A stretch of 64,000 bases of DNA. Origin: Sanguinoderma infundibulare. Its lineage: Eukaryota > Basidiomycota > Agaricomycetes > Polyporales > Polyporaceae. The translations under genes were made by a program, and so were the position numbers. The notes beneath the pieces are model-generated. The model saw nothing but the letters and a program-made list of their open reading frames with translations. It was not told where the DNA came from and made no database searches. This document shows, piece after piece, positions 47,532 through 58,611 of this stretch (within the stretch, counting starts at the first letter, position 1; each line of letters opens with the position of its first letter). The stretch is from the NCBI GenBank assembly GCA_032821775.1, contig JAVLRN010000002.1:3348001-3412000 (forward strand), written 5' to 3'.

Positions 47532-49068
47532 TGTGTAAGAGCGTGAAAACAAGGAAGCGGGACAGTCGAGCTGAAGCGGGGTGGGTGGCGATTGTTGAGA
47601 TGAGAATGGGACCCGGATGGAAGGCCCAATAAATAATGGGCCCGGTACGACGCTTTGGATTGCATCCAGGGAAGCGCACCACGCTTTGGCCCGCTGGGTG
47701 ACTACTACAAAGCGGCACCGCGTCACCGGTCATTGCTTTCTTTGTGTAACAGCCTAATCCCCCACTTGACAGCGCTTTGGTATGTTAAGCGTGCCTCTTG
47801 CCATAAAACGTCTGAATTGTGGGAAAGTTAATGCCTAGATGCTCTATGTAGAATATCGGACTGACCGTTTTCTTGAGGACGCTGTGCCGACGCCACTCAT
47901 CAAACGCTTTGGCCCGGCACGCCTTACAGCCCGCGTGCCGCTGCGCCCACGGATGAACATAGATGCCCACTCATTTCAGGGCCACATGAAAGGCCCACTA
48001 ATTCACGCCTTACCACGCTGCCTGGAGGCCTTGAAGGCCACGGTGACTCGAGGCTACCAGGTTGATATTCCCCTGCGAATCAATTTGAGATCGGGTCAGT
48101 ACGAGTATGTCCCAATCACGGGGACTTGTCAGGATGCCCAGTAAAAACACCTCATATCAAGTCTGCGCATCTTCAAAGGAACACGTATGCCAGAAAGCCA
48201 ATGAATGGGCGTCTGAGTTGCCAAAAGGAGAGGAAATCTTATCAATATATGGTAAGTGCTCTCGGAAGCTTCAGCGCTCCGAGTCGGAGCTGTGTATGTA
48301 GAATGTTTCAACAGCTCCAACGACTCGGCTGAGCCAGAGGCCTGGGACATCGCGGCCACGCCTTTAGCCTTTGCGTGGGGCACGGAGATCCGTCCGCGTC
48401 GTAGGGCGAGATCTGCTGCGGAATGAGCGCGCTTGGGGAGGTGACGTTTGTGGGGCCATCCTTAGCGGCGGCGACGGTGCCCGCGTTCGTGACGCACGAT
48501 CCCTCTTCCTCCTCCTCTTCCGCACGAGTTCCCCCGTACCCTTACGCCGGCTCTTGCAAAGCTCTATGCCTGTGCTAGACGGGATCGTCTTTCTCTAGCG
48601 GTCCCTGACCAAGGCTATTCTTGTTGTCCATGACTCTTGCGCTCGTTCGTTGCCAGCTCATTACACCATGGACCGCTACGACAATGCAGGGAGGGGTGGG
48701 GAATGGTATCGCAAGTGGCTGAGTTGGAGTACTGTTCGTCAATCTCGAATGGTCGATAATATGGGTCCGCTTGGTATCGACGCCGATCATATCCTGATTC
48801 GTCGACGTAGGCCCTCGCAAAGGAGCCGGCCGTGTGCGGAACAGCTGGCGGTGCGTTATCTATCTGCATGTCAAGGACCTGGAAACCCGAGAGTCTAGCG
48901 TGATGACGGCTAGGCCTTGATGGCAAAGCAAGAGCCCTTCTGGAGCTTGAGACGTACGCCGCAGTCTCGGGACTAGGCATGCCGGTCATCGTCGTCAGCA
49001 ACAAGATCTGGTAATCTCTGATCATTATCACCGGCGTGCATATTCAACGACACAGCAGACAACTTGCT
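47532..49068. other. Intergenic, with unrecognised frames
   Basis: The right flank of the HMG gene has a palindromic GGCCCA...TGGGCC element at 47623-47642, about 95 bases upstream of its ATG. An uninterrupted 101-codon plus frame (47839-48144) and a 138-codon minus frame (48615-49031) exist but carry no motif I recognise. I do not call them genes. Confidence 0.4.
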
Positions 49069-51606
49069 TCACAGGAAATCGGTTTCCTTCACGGGTCTGA
49101 GATCCAACGGCACTCCCGCAGTCTTGCCATCTCCATGCGGCGGAAGGACAACAGGGACTTGCAAGCCATCGATACGCCAGTATATTTCCTTCCGCACTCC
49201 GTCCTCGTTCACCGCGGACGGCAACGAGAAGTGCAGCGCCGAGAGGAGAGTCACAAGGATTAGCTCTGGGAACGCAGATGCGATGCACTCGTCAGGAGTG
49301 GATCCGGATGAGAAGACATGCACCAGATACTTACTGAGCTCCATCTCTGCGACCTTGAAACCGCTACACGAGGGAACCGATTCGGTCAGGACATACTCTG
49401 CTTCATCTTGATCTCAGGATCTGACTTACATGCATGCGCGGCCGCCACCCAGGAACGTCATCCTGCGTGAACCACCACCGTCAGCATGCGCACTCTGTCT
49501 CTTCAAAACACAAGCGAGCCAGAGACTCACATGGTTGCGTACACCCCGGGATACTTAATTCCGTTCCTATACCCAGGCGTGCCCTCGGTGACGGTAACAG
49601 GTCCGTCCTCCGCCCCGTCGTCGTCGAACGCGAGGTCGACGTTCATGCCCCACCCAATGCGCTCGCCGCGCGCGCTCAGCCAGCGCTCGGGACGCCACTC
49701 ATCCGCATCGTCGCCCCAGATGCGCTTGTTGCGGTTCGCGCCGATGATGGAGATGATGACGTTCGTGCCCGCGGGAACGTGCACCGCCGCCGTCTCCTCA
49801 CCTGTCGTCGAACGGATCGGGTCTTGGAGGGGGAGCACCGCGGCCTTGGTCGCACTGCCACACGGAGTATCTTAGCTCAGCGTAACAGCAGAATACGATC
49901 GGTTTATACGCACACGCGGTTGATCAGACTCGTCGGGGGGTGTATCCGCAGCGTCTCGCGCACGATGGCGTCGAGGTAGGGCAGGCTGACCAGCGCGTCA
50001 TACGACAGGGAGACCTTGTCCCACTGGTCCTCCGCCATGCCGCGTTCGACCGCGACTGCCACCTTCGCCCTCCGGATTTCACTGCGTAGACGGGCTTGTG
50101 CACCCTGTTCGCGCGCGAGGATCCAGAAGACGCGAGCAAGGGCAGTGGTCACTGTCTCTCCGCCGAGCAGGAGGGTGCTGTGACGGAGGCAGGGACGTTC
50201 AAGAAGACGGATACTAAAGCTGTGGAGGAATACACACTTGATCTGCCCGATGAGCTCTTCCTCGGTAAGCCGCTCCTTCTCCGACGTCGACCGGTTCGCC
50301 TCCACTATCGACTTCATCAGTTCCCGGTCGACACAAACGTTTCATGAGGCAGCCTTCACAGTACTCACGCATGATCGACATCAGGTTACTACGAGGGTCC
50401 TCGTAATCAACATTTTGGAGACCGTTTTCCAACTCGTCCTTCTTCTCGTGGAAGAGGCTCCGCGCGCACCTATCCAGGACGCGCGAGAGCTCGCGCATCT
50501 CGCGGAGCACAGGGAAGGGCAGCCAGTCAACCATTTTGTTTCGCCAGTAAAGCGAGAAGTTCCGGACGACTACCGGGACGAACGGTCGGAGCATAATCGC
50601 TTTCAGCGCCGTGCGCCTGAGGAGAACAGCCATCAGTGCTTGCAGGACGGTAGGGGCACTGAAGAAGACACCTACGAAACTTTGAGGATGGCGGTTGCGT
50701 ACTCCTTGGTCTTCTCAGGATCCAGTGCATCGAGCGAGATGCCCAGAACGGCACCACCTAACATATCCATGGTGGCGCGTCCCGCCCACGGCAAGACGTC
50801 GACCTCTACTGTGTCTATTGACCATTCGCGCCAATAAACGACCACAAATTTGCCTTGGAGGGCTTACCTTGGTCGCCTTTTGGCAACTGCTCCCGGATCC
50901 GCTCGAGGAGTTTGCCAGCGATAGGCTCTGCCGCGGGAAGGACTACGCGCATGTTCGCTAGCGAGAAGACCGGGTTGAGCATCTTGCGTTGCTTCTTGTG
51001 CTGTTTTCCTGTGTATAGTCGTGGAGGTCTCATTAATATTACTTGCGAGTCGATGCCTAGGCCCGATAGGCAGCACTAACCGACTGTCGCAATCAGGCCC
51101 TCACCGAAGATGAGGCGGTTGGCCCTGCTCGAGTCAATCAACTCTTTCACGCACCCGTTAGCGACACTCACATGAGGAACATGTCGGTCTCATGGTAGAC
51201 GTCCTGGTCCTTGACGACGACGTGGTGTAAAGCACGGGGATCAGAGACTAACAACTGCCGGGCCTGCGGAAGTTCAGCACTAGCGGTTATGTTATCTAGC
51301 AGTGGTCCACGTACTCCGAGCATTCCATGCACCTTGACCACGCCACCGTACTGGCGAACGAGCCCGAGGTTGTACTCGAGGCCATCCTTGAACAGCCTGT
51401 GGAAGTTACCTGTAGGCAGACCAGCGCGTGAATCGACAAGGTTGCCCGAGACAAACACGGTCGAGTGGTCTGAGCTTACCAGTGAGCCAACGTTCACTCT
51501 TCGGTCCGGCGACTGTCGCCAGACCAGTGGGTACGGAGCGTCGTGTGATAAACCGCGAAAGCGCGAAAGCTGCGAGGATGGTCCCAAGCCACACGAGAAA
51601 GGACAT
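49069..51606 (-). CDS. Cytochrome P450 monooxygenase of the UstYa cassette (copy 1)
   Basis: A multi-exon ER-bound haem monooxygenase. Residues about 3-20 (FLVWLGTILAAFALSRF) form the anchor, followed by ITRRSVPTGLATVAG. Later blocks are FKDGLEYNLGLVRQYGGVVK, LLVSDPRALHHVVVKDQDVY, KQHKKQRKMLNPVFSLANMR (C-helix) and GRATMDMLGGAVLGISLDAL. The I-helix is LLLGGETVTTALARVFWILA. The ExxR motif is in VRETLRIHPPTSLI, ADEWRPERWL follows, and the haem loop is FLGGGRACIGFKVAEMELSK, with the Cys ligand in FxxGxRxCxG. All catalytic landmarks are present. It is 0.6 kb from the small LPRPD protein gene in the same orientation and close to a UstYa gene. P450s and UstYa proteins act together on ribosomal peptides in ascomycete clusters, so a joint role is plausible but unproven. 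A broken second copy lies at 57.65-58.61 kb. Confidence 0.87.
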
Positions 51607-52178
51607 AGCGTCCTGAGGGTCAATATCGAGGCTCTCTGGGGGGTCCCTCGTATTCTACAACGGAGGGTCAACTGAACAGCCTGCGGCGTTGGGGCGGGAT
51701 ATACGGGAGGTGAGAGTGCTTCATCTGGCCTGTTATCGCGCGCTGTTTCGGCGTGCCGCGTAAGAAGGTACAGCTCCAAGATGCGACGGAGAACCGTGGG
51801 AAACAGATTTCTTCCTGCCTTGAACCCCTTCCTTCCTTCCCTCCTGCCACCGTCCACAGGCATCTCCGACGCCAAAGCTACTGCTGATTGCAAGGCGATA
51901 GTTGTGCCCAACAAAACACGCTCAGATTGTCCGATGTCTGACGTCAAAAGCGTGATGTCGGGCGTCAACCCGGCGGCGTCGGGGACGACTATCGCTTCGC
52001 AAGCAGCTGCAACTCCCATGTCCCACCCACACATGCCGCGCAGTGCTCCTTGATTCTTCTGTTACGTATAAACCCAGTCCGAGCGGCGTCATCGTACATC
52101 AAGAAGGTACAGCAAACTTCCGAACTTCTTCGGCGGCCCCAAGTGCGTAATGATTGTTGTGTTTACACGTGTCAGCAC
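51607..52178. other. Intergenic spacer
   Basis: About 570 bases between the P450 start and the 3' end of the small LPRPD gene. It is presumably the P450 promoter. No gene is seen. Confidence 0.5.
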
Positions 52179-52499
52179 TCATGATGAGACTGATAGTTTC
52201 ACCCCATTTCCTACATCCGGACGAGGGAGCATGCGGGTGTCGGCAACGTCTAAGTTGTCCTGGATGATCTGGTAGATGGCCTTGAGCTTCACCGCGGCGA
52301 ACGCCCAGACGAGGACGTTCACCAACAGCAACGCGAGCGCGATGCTGACCACGCCGCGAAGGCTGCTTGAAGGTTTTTGCGGCTTCTCGTCGGACCACTG
52401 GTAGTGGTCGAAGCCCGATGAGGGCAGCGGCTCTATGTAAGCGTGGTCCTTAGCAGTGTCTTCGACACTGTCCTGGGCGAGGGGTAGGTATCCCGACAT
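52179..52499 (-). CDS. Small single-pass membrane protein with C-terminal LPRPD motif (copy 1)
   Basis: A single-exon frame of 106 residues. The first 46 residues are hydrophilic (MSGYLPLAQDSVED..., several acidic residues). One membrane segment spans about 49-70 (VVSIALALLLVNVLVWAFAA), and a short lumenal or outer tail carries IIQDNLDVADTRMLPRPDVG. The second copy (60201-60515) keeps the same layout, and conservation is strongest in the membrane segment and the tail ending GNGVKL. That pattern points to a real protein under selection. It has no domain I can name. Short type II membrane proteins with such tails occur beside UstYa genes in agaricomycetes as far as I recall, but I cannot verify this here. 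The gene lies between the P450 and the UstYa gene and is divergent from the latter, about 0.6 kb between their ATGs. A partner role in the same pathway is inference. Confidence 0.75.
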   Translation of the reverse strand: MSGYLPLAQDSVEDTAKDHAYIEPLPSSGFDHYQWSDEKPQKPSSSLRGVVSIALALLLVNVLVWAFAAVKLKAIYQIIQDNLDVADTRMLPRPDVGNGVKLSVSS

Positions 52500-53092
52500 G
52501 GCTGGGCAACCGTCGCATACAAGTAAGAACTTCTCTCCATTAATATACGGAATACCACTCACCAATGTTCTGTAGGAAGGACAGGTGTTATGGCCGCATT
52601 GCACGAGCGATGGCTATTATACTATCGAAGGTGCCGCGACTTTCCTTTTCTCAGGATCTGGGTCTACTTGCCAACATTTCCACGGCATACTGCCTATCTG
52701 ACTTGCTGGCGGAACTTACGTCCACGAGCAACGGAGATGCCGACAACAACGGCCGCCCATCATATACACCTTTTGTCGGACTTGATCAGATCGAGCCACC
52801 TCAAAACTCAAACCGACCTCTGACGTCTGGGATGGTGAGAGGCAGTTCCGAGGTCTTGCTATCGGAAAGGCTCCTGATGCATAGAAGGCGTCAAGTCATG
52901 TCATAACCGTATTCTTGCCACTAACATCAGATGGACTGATGATCGACTTTTTGGGCCGCGTAATGCACTATTGGACACTCACATGCGGGATGGCTGGACT
53001 GCTCCACGAACGCTAGATAATCCCGGACGGGCACCTTTGCTGCTCATTCCCGTCCTGCTGCGCTCGCGACTTCGATCTGAATGCGAGCTGCG

Positions 53093-53785
53093 ATGTCCCT
53101 CACTTCGAACCCGAAGTCCGTCATCCGACTCCTCACATATACCCTCATCTTCACGACCGCCGCCAACGTCACTTTCCTGGCCATCTTAGTCCACGTCTTC
53201 AACAAACTCGTACCTCCACCCCATACCTACTGTGCGCCCACCTATCCCGTTCTTTGATGTTTGACTCTCATCTGACAGCATTAATGCCCTACAGCGTACA
53301 TCGGGGACGACTTTCCCTCCCAACTCCCGATTGACCTCCCCTCCGTCGGCCTCGCGCTCACCGACGGGCCCAGCCCCTACTTCAGCCTGCTCGCCGACGA
53401 CGAGTGGGGCGCGCAGTTCCCGGACGGCGCCATGGGCTTCACCGACCTCGGCCCGCGCAACCGCACGTTCATCCCGTCGATGTTCCACCAGCTGCATTGT
53501 CTGGACGTCATCCGTGTCGGGATGGTCACCAACGGGACGGGGTTCATGCACCACGTCGAGCACTGCGTGCGCTATCTGAGGCAGATTGTCCTGTGCACGG
53601 CGGACGTGACGCTCGAGCCAGCGTATAGACGGCTCGACGGCGGCAAGTGGATGTGGGCGGCGGACGGGATTGGGTCGGTGCATCGGTGTAAGGACTGGAC
53701 GGCGTTGAGGCGGTATTTGGAAGCGCACCAGGCAAAGAGCGCTGACCCGACAGGGGAGGAGGACCCAGATGAAACGGGGTGGTGA
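53093..53785 (+). CDS. UstYa-family (DUF3328) protein, copy 1
   Basis: Two exons (53093-53231 and 53295-53785) give 209 residues. The N-terminus (MSLTSNPKSVIRLLTYTLIF) leads into a single membrane helix, about 12-35, typical of type II UstYa proteins. The lumenal part holds the family hallmark: two HxxHC motifs, HQLHC at 111-115 and HVEHC at 133-137. They are followed by YLRQIVLCTADVTLEPAY and by MWAADGIGSVHRCKDWTALR. The two motifs are thought to form the active centre. Ascomycete UstYa proteins carry out oxidative cyclisation or hydroxylation of ribosomal peptides (ustiloxin, phomopsin, cyclochlorotine types), and many homologues have unknown roles. All motif residues are intact. It is convergent with the 7TM gene and divergent from the small LPRPD gene. 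The start was chosen because the second copy aligns from its own ATG at the equivalent place. Confidence 0.9.
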
Positions 53786-53964
53786 GCCTGTTCGAGCTCA
53801 TCTGTAGATCTGCGTATACGTGTCGCTGGTTGTGCATGCTGAGCAAGACCCCAATTGTACGTTGTACACGGGAATCAAGTACCATTGGCCGCATTGGACC
53901 GTCTCTACCATCCACTGGCGACGCATGCATCATACCGATGCAATATACTACATGATAGAACAAA

Positions 53965-55265
53965 CTACACCTCCACCGGCTTCATCTCAACGGAGTCTCT
54001 ATCTGCCTGGTATACCGCCGTCCTGCTTCCGCCCGCCGTCGTCCCAATACTAGTTCCCATGTTGATGCCGAACCTGCTCTCCTTGTGCTTGGCGGCAGGC
54101 GTCCACGACAACGGTGTCGTTACGGGGTCCATAGTCGTCTCCACGGAAAGCCCGAGCATGACGCGGATAATGATGAGCGTCGGCGCGATCCCCTGTCCGT
54201 CCCGTTAATCACTTCCCTTTGTCTCAACAACACAGCAAAAAGCAACGCACATAAATCTGAGTAGCCGACACCACAACGATCGCAACGGCGGGATGCTCTA
54301 TACTCAATAGCACGACGTATGTCAGCTGTGTCGCGAGGTAGAGAGCCCCACTCTCGATGATCGTCGCCATCGTGTTCCGCGAGAGCGCGCGCATGGACCG
54401 ACCCAGTCCACTGTCCATTGGCGCGCCTGGGAGCGGCCACGACATGGACCAGATGCGGACGAGGATGAGGGTCGTAGCCATGACGTTCGTGCAGAGCGGG
54501 AGGGAGTACCCCGCGAGCGTGAGCGGTAGCATCGGCTTGGGCGGGGTTGGAGACAAAGGGTCGAGTGTGACGACGTAGTGGACGACACGCATGACGCACG
54601 CTGTGTCGACGTCGAGCCAAACGGGGTTTGTGGAGCGGGGTTGTGCGTTGCAGGCGGTCATCAGTCAGCATGAGCTCTGGGTAACATGTGGCATAGTATA
54701 GGACGGGGACTCACCGAAGCCCGCGACGGCGCACAACGACGGAAGGGCGACGATCCAGTAGTTTCTTCCCCATAGAACCCAGCAGCGGTATATCAAGATA
54801 TAGTCTCCAAGAAGATCGCAGAGTGAAATGATTATGTCGGCTCCGACGAGCTGTGTTGTCTCGCCCGCGAATCCGTCGGCACCACTCGCCGCCTGTTCAA
54901 AATCAGCAATCCCTCGGCAGCGTGAGGAGATATGGTGTAGTAGACGCACGAGGGTGGTGTAGAAGTGATTGAATTCGAGCGCATAATGCACCGTGCACGC
55001 AACGAACAGCGCGACGTGCGCCCAGACCACGGGCGTGCTCAGCTCGGTTTTGAGGCGCCGTCGAAGGAGCAGAACGATCGACACGATGAACAGGATCGTG
55101 TACCCGCCTGCGAGCAATAACAAGGAGACGCGGATCAGACAACGGAATCTTGACACACCAACCGAAGCCTGCTATTAGAGACTGGAAATAAAATGACATA
55201 CCCCACAAAGTCGCCTCGCACGCAAAACCGATCAAGGCCGCAAGGTCGTTACTTAACTTCACCAT
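53965..55265 (-). CDS. Multi-pass (7TM-like) membrane protein of the UstYa cassette (copy 1)
   Basis: A multi-exon gene for an integral membrane protein of the same broad agaricomycete family as the gene at 3144-4644. It opens MVKLSNDLAALIGFACEATL. The following blocks are GGYTILFIVSIVLLLRR, WAHVALFVACTVHYALEFNH, VGADIIISLCDLLGDYILIY plus RCWVLWGRNYWIVALPSLCA, and a helix with LAGYSLPLCTNVMATTLILV. Then come RNTMATIIESGALYLATQL, HPAVAIVVVSATQIYG and IAPTLIIIRVML. The tail ends DRDSVEMKPVEV. About seven helices can be placed. Function unknown. In this cassette it could be a transporter or sensor, but nothing in the sequence decides that. It is convergent with the UstYa gene, 180 bases between stops. 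The second copy (62310-63203) is broken. Confidence 0.78.
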
Positions 55266-56034
55266 GTTGGCGTGTGTCCACAGGAATTACTGCGCAAGTA
55301 CTGACTCGGAGGGATCGTGAAAGTGGCAGGAGTCTACGCTCACGGATCTTTTTATGCAAACCCGCAGCTGTTCGCAGAACGATAACTGTACGATGGAATC
55401 TTACCTTCCCTTCCCTTCCATTCAAATTCCAAATGATGGTACCAACCCAGCTGCAGGAACTCTCATCATCGTCTCTGACGCTGCGAAGCCCCGGTAAGCT
55501 TCTGACGCGAGGAATATCTCAGAACTGGGCAGGGGAGTGGACATGTTGTTATGCAACCATCCAGGATCTCTTCATGATGCTGGAAATTCAGGTTATCCAC
55601 GCGGATATCGCTCCACGCACAGTCCTAGGACTCCTACACCTTCCTACACTCACCCGCTTGCCACCGCAACCGATGAGCAGATGACAGATGAGAAGATGAC
55701 ACGAGGTTCTGATGAGCAGATGAGCAGATGAGTAGATGAGCATATGAGCATATGACAGATGAGCAGATGAGCAGATGACAGATGAGCAGATGAGCAGATG
55801 ACACGAGGTTCTGAAGATAGCAAACTCACGGAGGAGGGGATTGCAGGATCGGGTTTGGGACGGTCACTTGGCTTGGCGGAAAGGGATTTAGCCGCCGGCA
55901 TTGTTCCTAAATAGGCAAAAAGAAGTGCTTAAGGTTAACGCGAGTCACTGCACGGCCTCATCTTGAAGCTCCTCGCCGTGCCTGTGCATCGTTGCCACTT
56001 TACTACATAAGTATTGTACTAATAGCCTGCACGT
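55266..56034. other. Spacer with a minisatellite
   Basis: Upstream region of the 7TM gene, then a repeat tract at 55671-55815. No gene is supported. Confidence 0.5.
55671..55815. repeat. ATGAGCAG-type minisatellite
   Basis: Imperfect tandem copies of an 8-9 base unit (ATGAGCAG, ATGACAG, ATGAGCAT), with a longer unit containing GATGACACGAGGTTCTGA present twice. There are no unique spacers of even length, so this is not a CRISPR array. It lies between the two cassette copies. Confidence 0.85.
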
Positions 56035-56873
56035 TTAACCCTCAGCGCTCTCATGAATGCCCAAGTTTCTGATGAAGTTTGTGGCGCACTGGCACCACGA
56101 GCCCTGGACTAGCGAGCTCGTCGCCGACAGCGGCTGATGTTTCAAACCTGTGCGGTTATTATATGTGCACGCTGTGGGACCCTGATACAAGAAGCTGACC
56201 GGCGCGCCGCGATTTATAGACTCATTATCTACGTGACTCGGAGGGCCTGAATCGCCGACTACTCCGTGACATAACCAGGGATTCAGAGTCTCATTGCCAC
56301 CCGTGAACTTGTCTTCAGCTTCCATCTTTTTTTCATCACGTCAACCACAGAAGCTTGTTGTCAGTCAAAATAGCTGTCTGCGAGACCCATTTTCCATCAC
56401 ACCGAAGACCGGCCTTCAGAGCAGCGCCGTCAGGCAGCTCAAAGGCCGGTCTGTTGCGCTTACATAGGGCATCAGGATGTTCAGAATGCGTTAGGGAAGT
56501 GCCCTTCTTGCTGATGACTTCTCTTGTGAGGATACACGCCCGTCGTGCCACCTTCTCCACAAAGTTCATAGTTTTCCAGCCAATCTGCCGACTTGCATTA
56601 CTTTCCCGGGCCCAGGCAGCGAATGCCAGCTGACAGTCGCCGTGAATAAGACTCGTGTCTTAGGGATTATGGACATCCAGGATATATATGCGTTTCCATC
56701 TCAGACACTCGGGTCGGAGCGGCCACCGCTCGAAAAGCGTCTCTCCGTATTTGTGCTTTCAAGAAAAGGTGGTAATCTCGATCGAATACATATATTGGCC
56801 GACCCTCAGTCGGACAAGCGGTAACCCGCGCTCCCATTACCCTACGCGTTCGCTCCAGTACACTGCACCACAC
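56035..56873 (-). pseudogene. Unrecognised, probably degraded gene remnant
   Basis: Several minus-strand frames in this stretch look like protein but do not join. One (56667-56873) contains RPIYVFDRDYHLFLKAQIRR. The next (56336-56633) contains MNFVEKVARRACILTREVIS and ALKAGLRCDGKWVSQTAILT. The last (56035-56325) contains NETLNPWLCHGVVGDSGPPS. Stops and frame changes separate them without good splice sites. I do not recognise the family. A decayed gene between the two cassette copies is the simplest reading, but chance open frames are possible. Confidence 0.3.
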
Positions 56874-56897
56874 CTCGCCTAGAGATAAGGTCTCGTC

Positions 56898-57154
56898 ATG
56901 CGTTCTGTCCTCGCTGTCCTCATATTCGCGCTCGTGTCAGTCCACTGCGCACCTATTCCAACTGCTGCCCTCGAGGTCCGAAGTGAGTTCTGTAGCCCAT
57001 ACATGCAATTGAACCGCAGGTTGTGCTGACAGCGTCCACTCTAGGCACTCCGAACTTGGACCCGGGTCACTCACACCATTTCCTTCAAGACCGAATCCAT
57101 GTGAAAGTCTCGAACACCGTCCCAGGAGCGGATGGTGCGAAATTCACCTCTTAA
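56898..57154 (+). CDS. Small secreted peptide (64 residues)
   Basis: Two exons, 56898-56982 and 57045-57154, are split by a textbook fungal intron: GTGAGT donor, CTGAC branch-like site and TAG acceptor, 62 nt. The product begins MRSVLAVLIFALVSVHC, a clear signal peptide with a probable cut near VHC-AP. The mature part is about 47 residues (APIPTAALEVRS, then TPNLDPGHSHHFLQDRIHVK and a tail ending GADGAKFTS). It has no cysteine pattern and no repeats. It sits between the two UstYa/P450 cassettes, divergent from the degraded frames to its left. No family is recognised. Possible roles are a small secreted protein or a precursor for the UstYa/P450 enzymes. The latter rests only on location and on the secretory signal: dikaritin precursors are secreted, but they usually have KR-separated repeats, which are absent here. 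Confidence 0.65.
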
Positions 57155-57654
57155 CGGAAACTAAACTCTTTGCTGATGGTTACATTGGTTTATGCATGGC
57201 CTGAAACAGAGCACTCCGATTGACGACCCTACCAGGGAGACCCGCCGTGCCGAGTCCTTCTCTGATGATGTCTGAATGATAGCGTGTTGAGTTCCGGTCG
57301 GCGTGCGTTTGTATCAGAATCCAGCAATACCATATTGAATCACGGTTCATGAGCATGCGCGGAGATTGGCCACATTCAGCTAGTAGCAGCGTTGGCTCAC
57401 CTATGGAGCGGCACAGTCCTCCGACCGCCGTGCACTGTATCTCAATTCGGTCGACGGCAGCTCCTTGCCCTCTCATCCGTCCGCGGCCACCAATCTCATT
57501 TCCTATGATACCCCTAGTCGTTCCCCACAACGATAAGGATGGCCCAGCGACAGATCTTGCTATTGCCAGTCTGCTACGTGACGAAGCGCATGAAGAGTTC
57601 CCCTTGCCGCAGTCTCCTCGCCCATCGTCCAGCGGATAGGGTACTAAAGGCGAA
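57155..57654. other. Short intergenic stretch
   Basis: Separates the secreted-peptide gene from the 3' break of the P450 pseudogene. The haem-binding end of the P450 is not found here. No gene is seen. Confidence 0.45.
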
Positions 57655-58611
57655 GGATAGCGTCCCAGGTCACTGTGGGGTCGAATGTCTCAACGTAGCA
57701 GTGTGACAGCAGAACTGGTTTGTACGCACATGATGTGGCTCGTCGCGGGATATACCCGCAAGGTCTCACGCACGGCGCCGTCGAGGGACGGCAGGCTGAT
57801 AATCGCGTCGGAAACCAAGTTGTCTCACTCAGCTTCTGACATACCGCGCTTGACCGCGATTGCCGTCTTTGGTTTTGCCCCGCCCGCGCGAGAATCCAGA
57901 GGATGCGAGCGACGGCCGTAGTCGCGGTGTCGCCGCCGATCAGCAGGGCGCTGTTATGAATTGGATGAGTGTTTGTGCCGATACGGCTTGAAGTCACGTA
58001 CTTGATCTGTCCGACGACTCCTCATCGACATCGGTGAGTCGCTCCTTCTCCAACGTCCGACTGGTTGGCTTCCACTAAGTAATGGCATGCTCAATTACCA
58101 ACCGCCTTCCTGAATGGCCATTGCACTACTGCATGATCGACATCAAATTTCTGCGAGGGTCGCCATCGTGTTCAACGTTCGCGATGGTTGATGTCCTTGT
58201 CCTTGAGGACAACGTGGTGCAAAGCGCGTGGGTGAGAGACCAATAACTTTGGGCCTGCGAAGTAGGACTTGTTCAGCACTTTCCGGTTAGCAGTCATATG
58301 ATTATGGGTTACGCACTCCGAGCATCCCATTACCTGACTACGCCACCGTACTGGCGAAAGAGCACAAGGTCGTACTCCAGGCCATGCTTGAACAACTTGT
58401 GGAAGTTCCCTGGACGGAAAGCTCGTCAGTATCCTCGCGATATGTAACGGTTGCCGGTGAACAAATCTTACCAGTGAGCCGGCGGTCTCTTTGGGTCTGG
58501 CAACCGTTGCCATGCATGCCAGACCATTGGGCACGGAGCGTCGTGCAATAAGCCGCCAGAGTCCAAAAGCCCCAAGAAGGGTGCACCCGATCCACATGCG
58601 AGAAGAGACAT
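57655..58611 (-). pseudogene. Cytochrome P450 pseudogene (copy 2 of the cassette P450)
   Basis: A broken relative of the P450 at 49069-51606. From the ATG at 58611 a frameshift lies within the first dozen codons of the membrane anchor. Past it, GAFGLWRLIARRSVPNG aligns with the intact copy. Further blocks are FKHGLEYDLVLFRQYGGVV and KLLVSHPRALHHVVLKDKDI. The sequence then jumps directly to the equivalent of the segment EHDGDPRRNLMSIMQ, so about 0.8 kb of the middle of the gene is missing. Additional frameshifts follow, then a recognisable I-helix (LLIGGDTATTAVARILWILA) and the ExxR segment (VRETLRVYPATSH). The gene stops short soon after the next intron, so the haem-binding Cys loop is lost. 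It cannot make an active P450. Confidence 0.85.

Larger units (their letters stand above)
49069..55265. repeat. Segmental duplication, left copy
   Basis: The cassette P450(-), small LPRPD protein(-), UstYa(+), 7TM protein(-). The same four genes recur in the same order and orientation at 57655-63203. Similarity extends to the nucleotide level at gene ends, for example around the stop codons of the two small proteins (about 52195 and 60215). All four genes look intact in this copy. Confidence 0.85.

Noticed and set aside
47839..48144. 101-codon uninterrupted plus frame
   Set aside because: It has no signal peptide, motif or splice partner; length alone is not enough for a call.
55671..55815. 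Possible CRISPR-like repeat array
   Set aside because: Units are short and contiguous without unique spacers, and the host is a fungus. It is a minisatellite.
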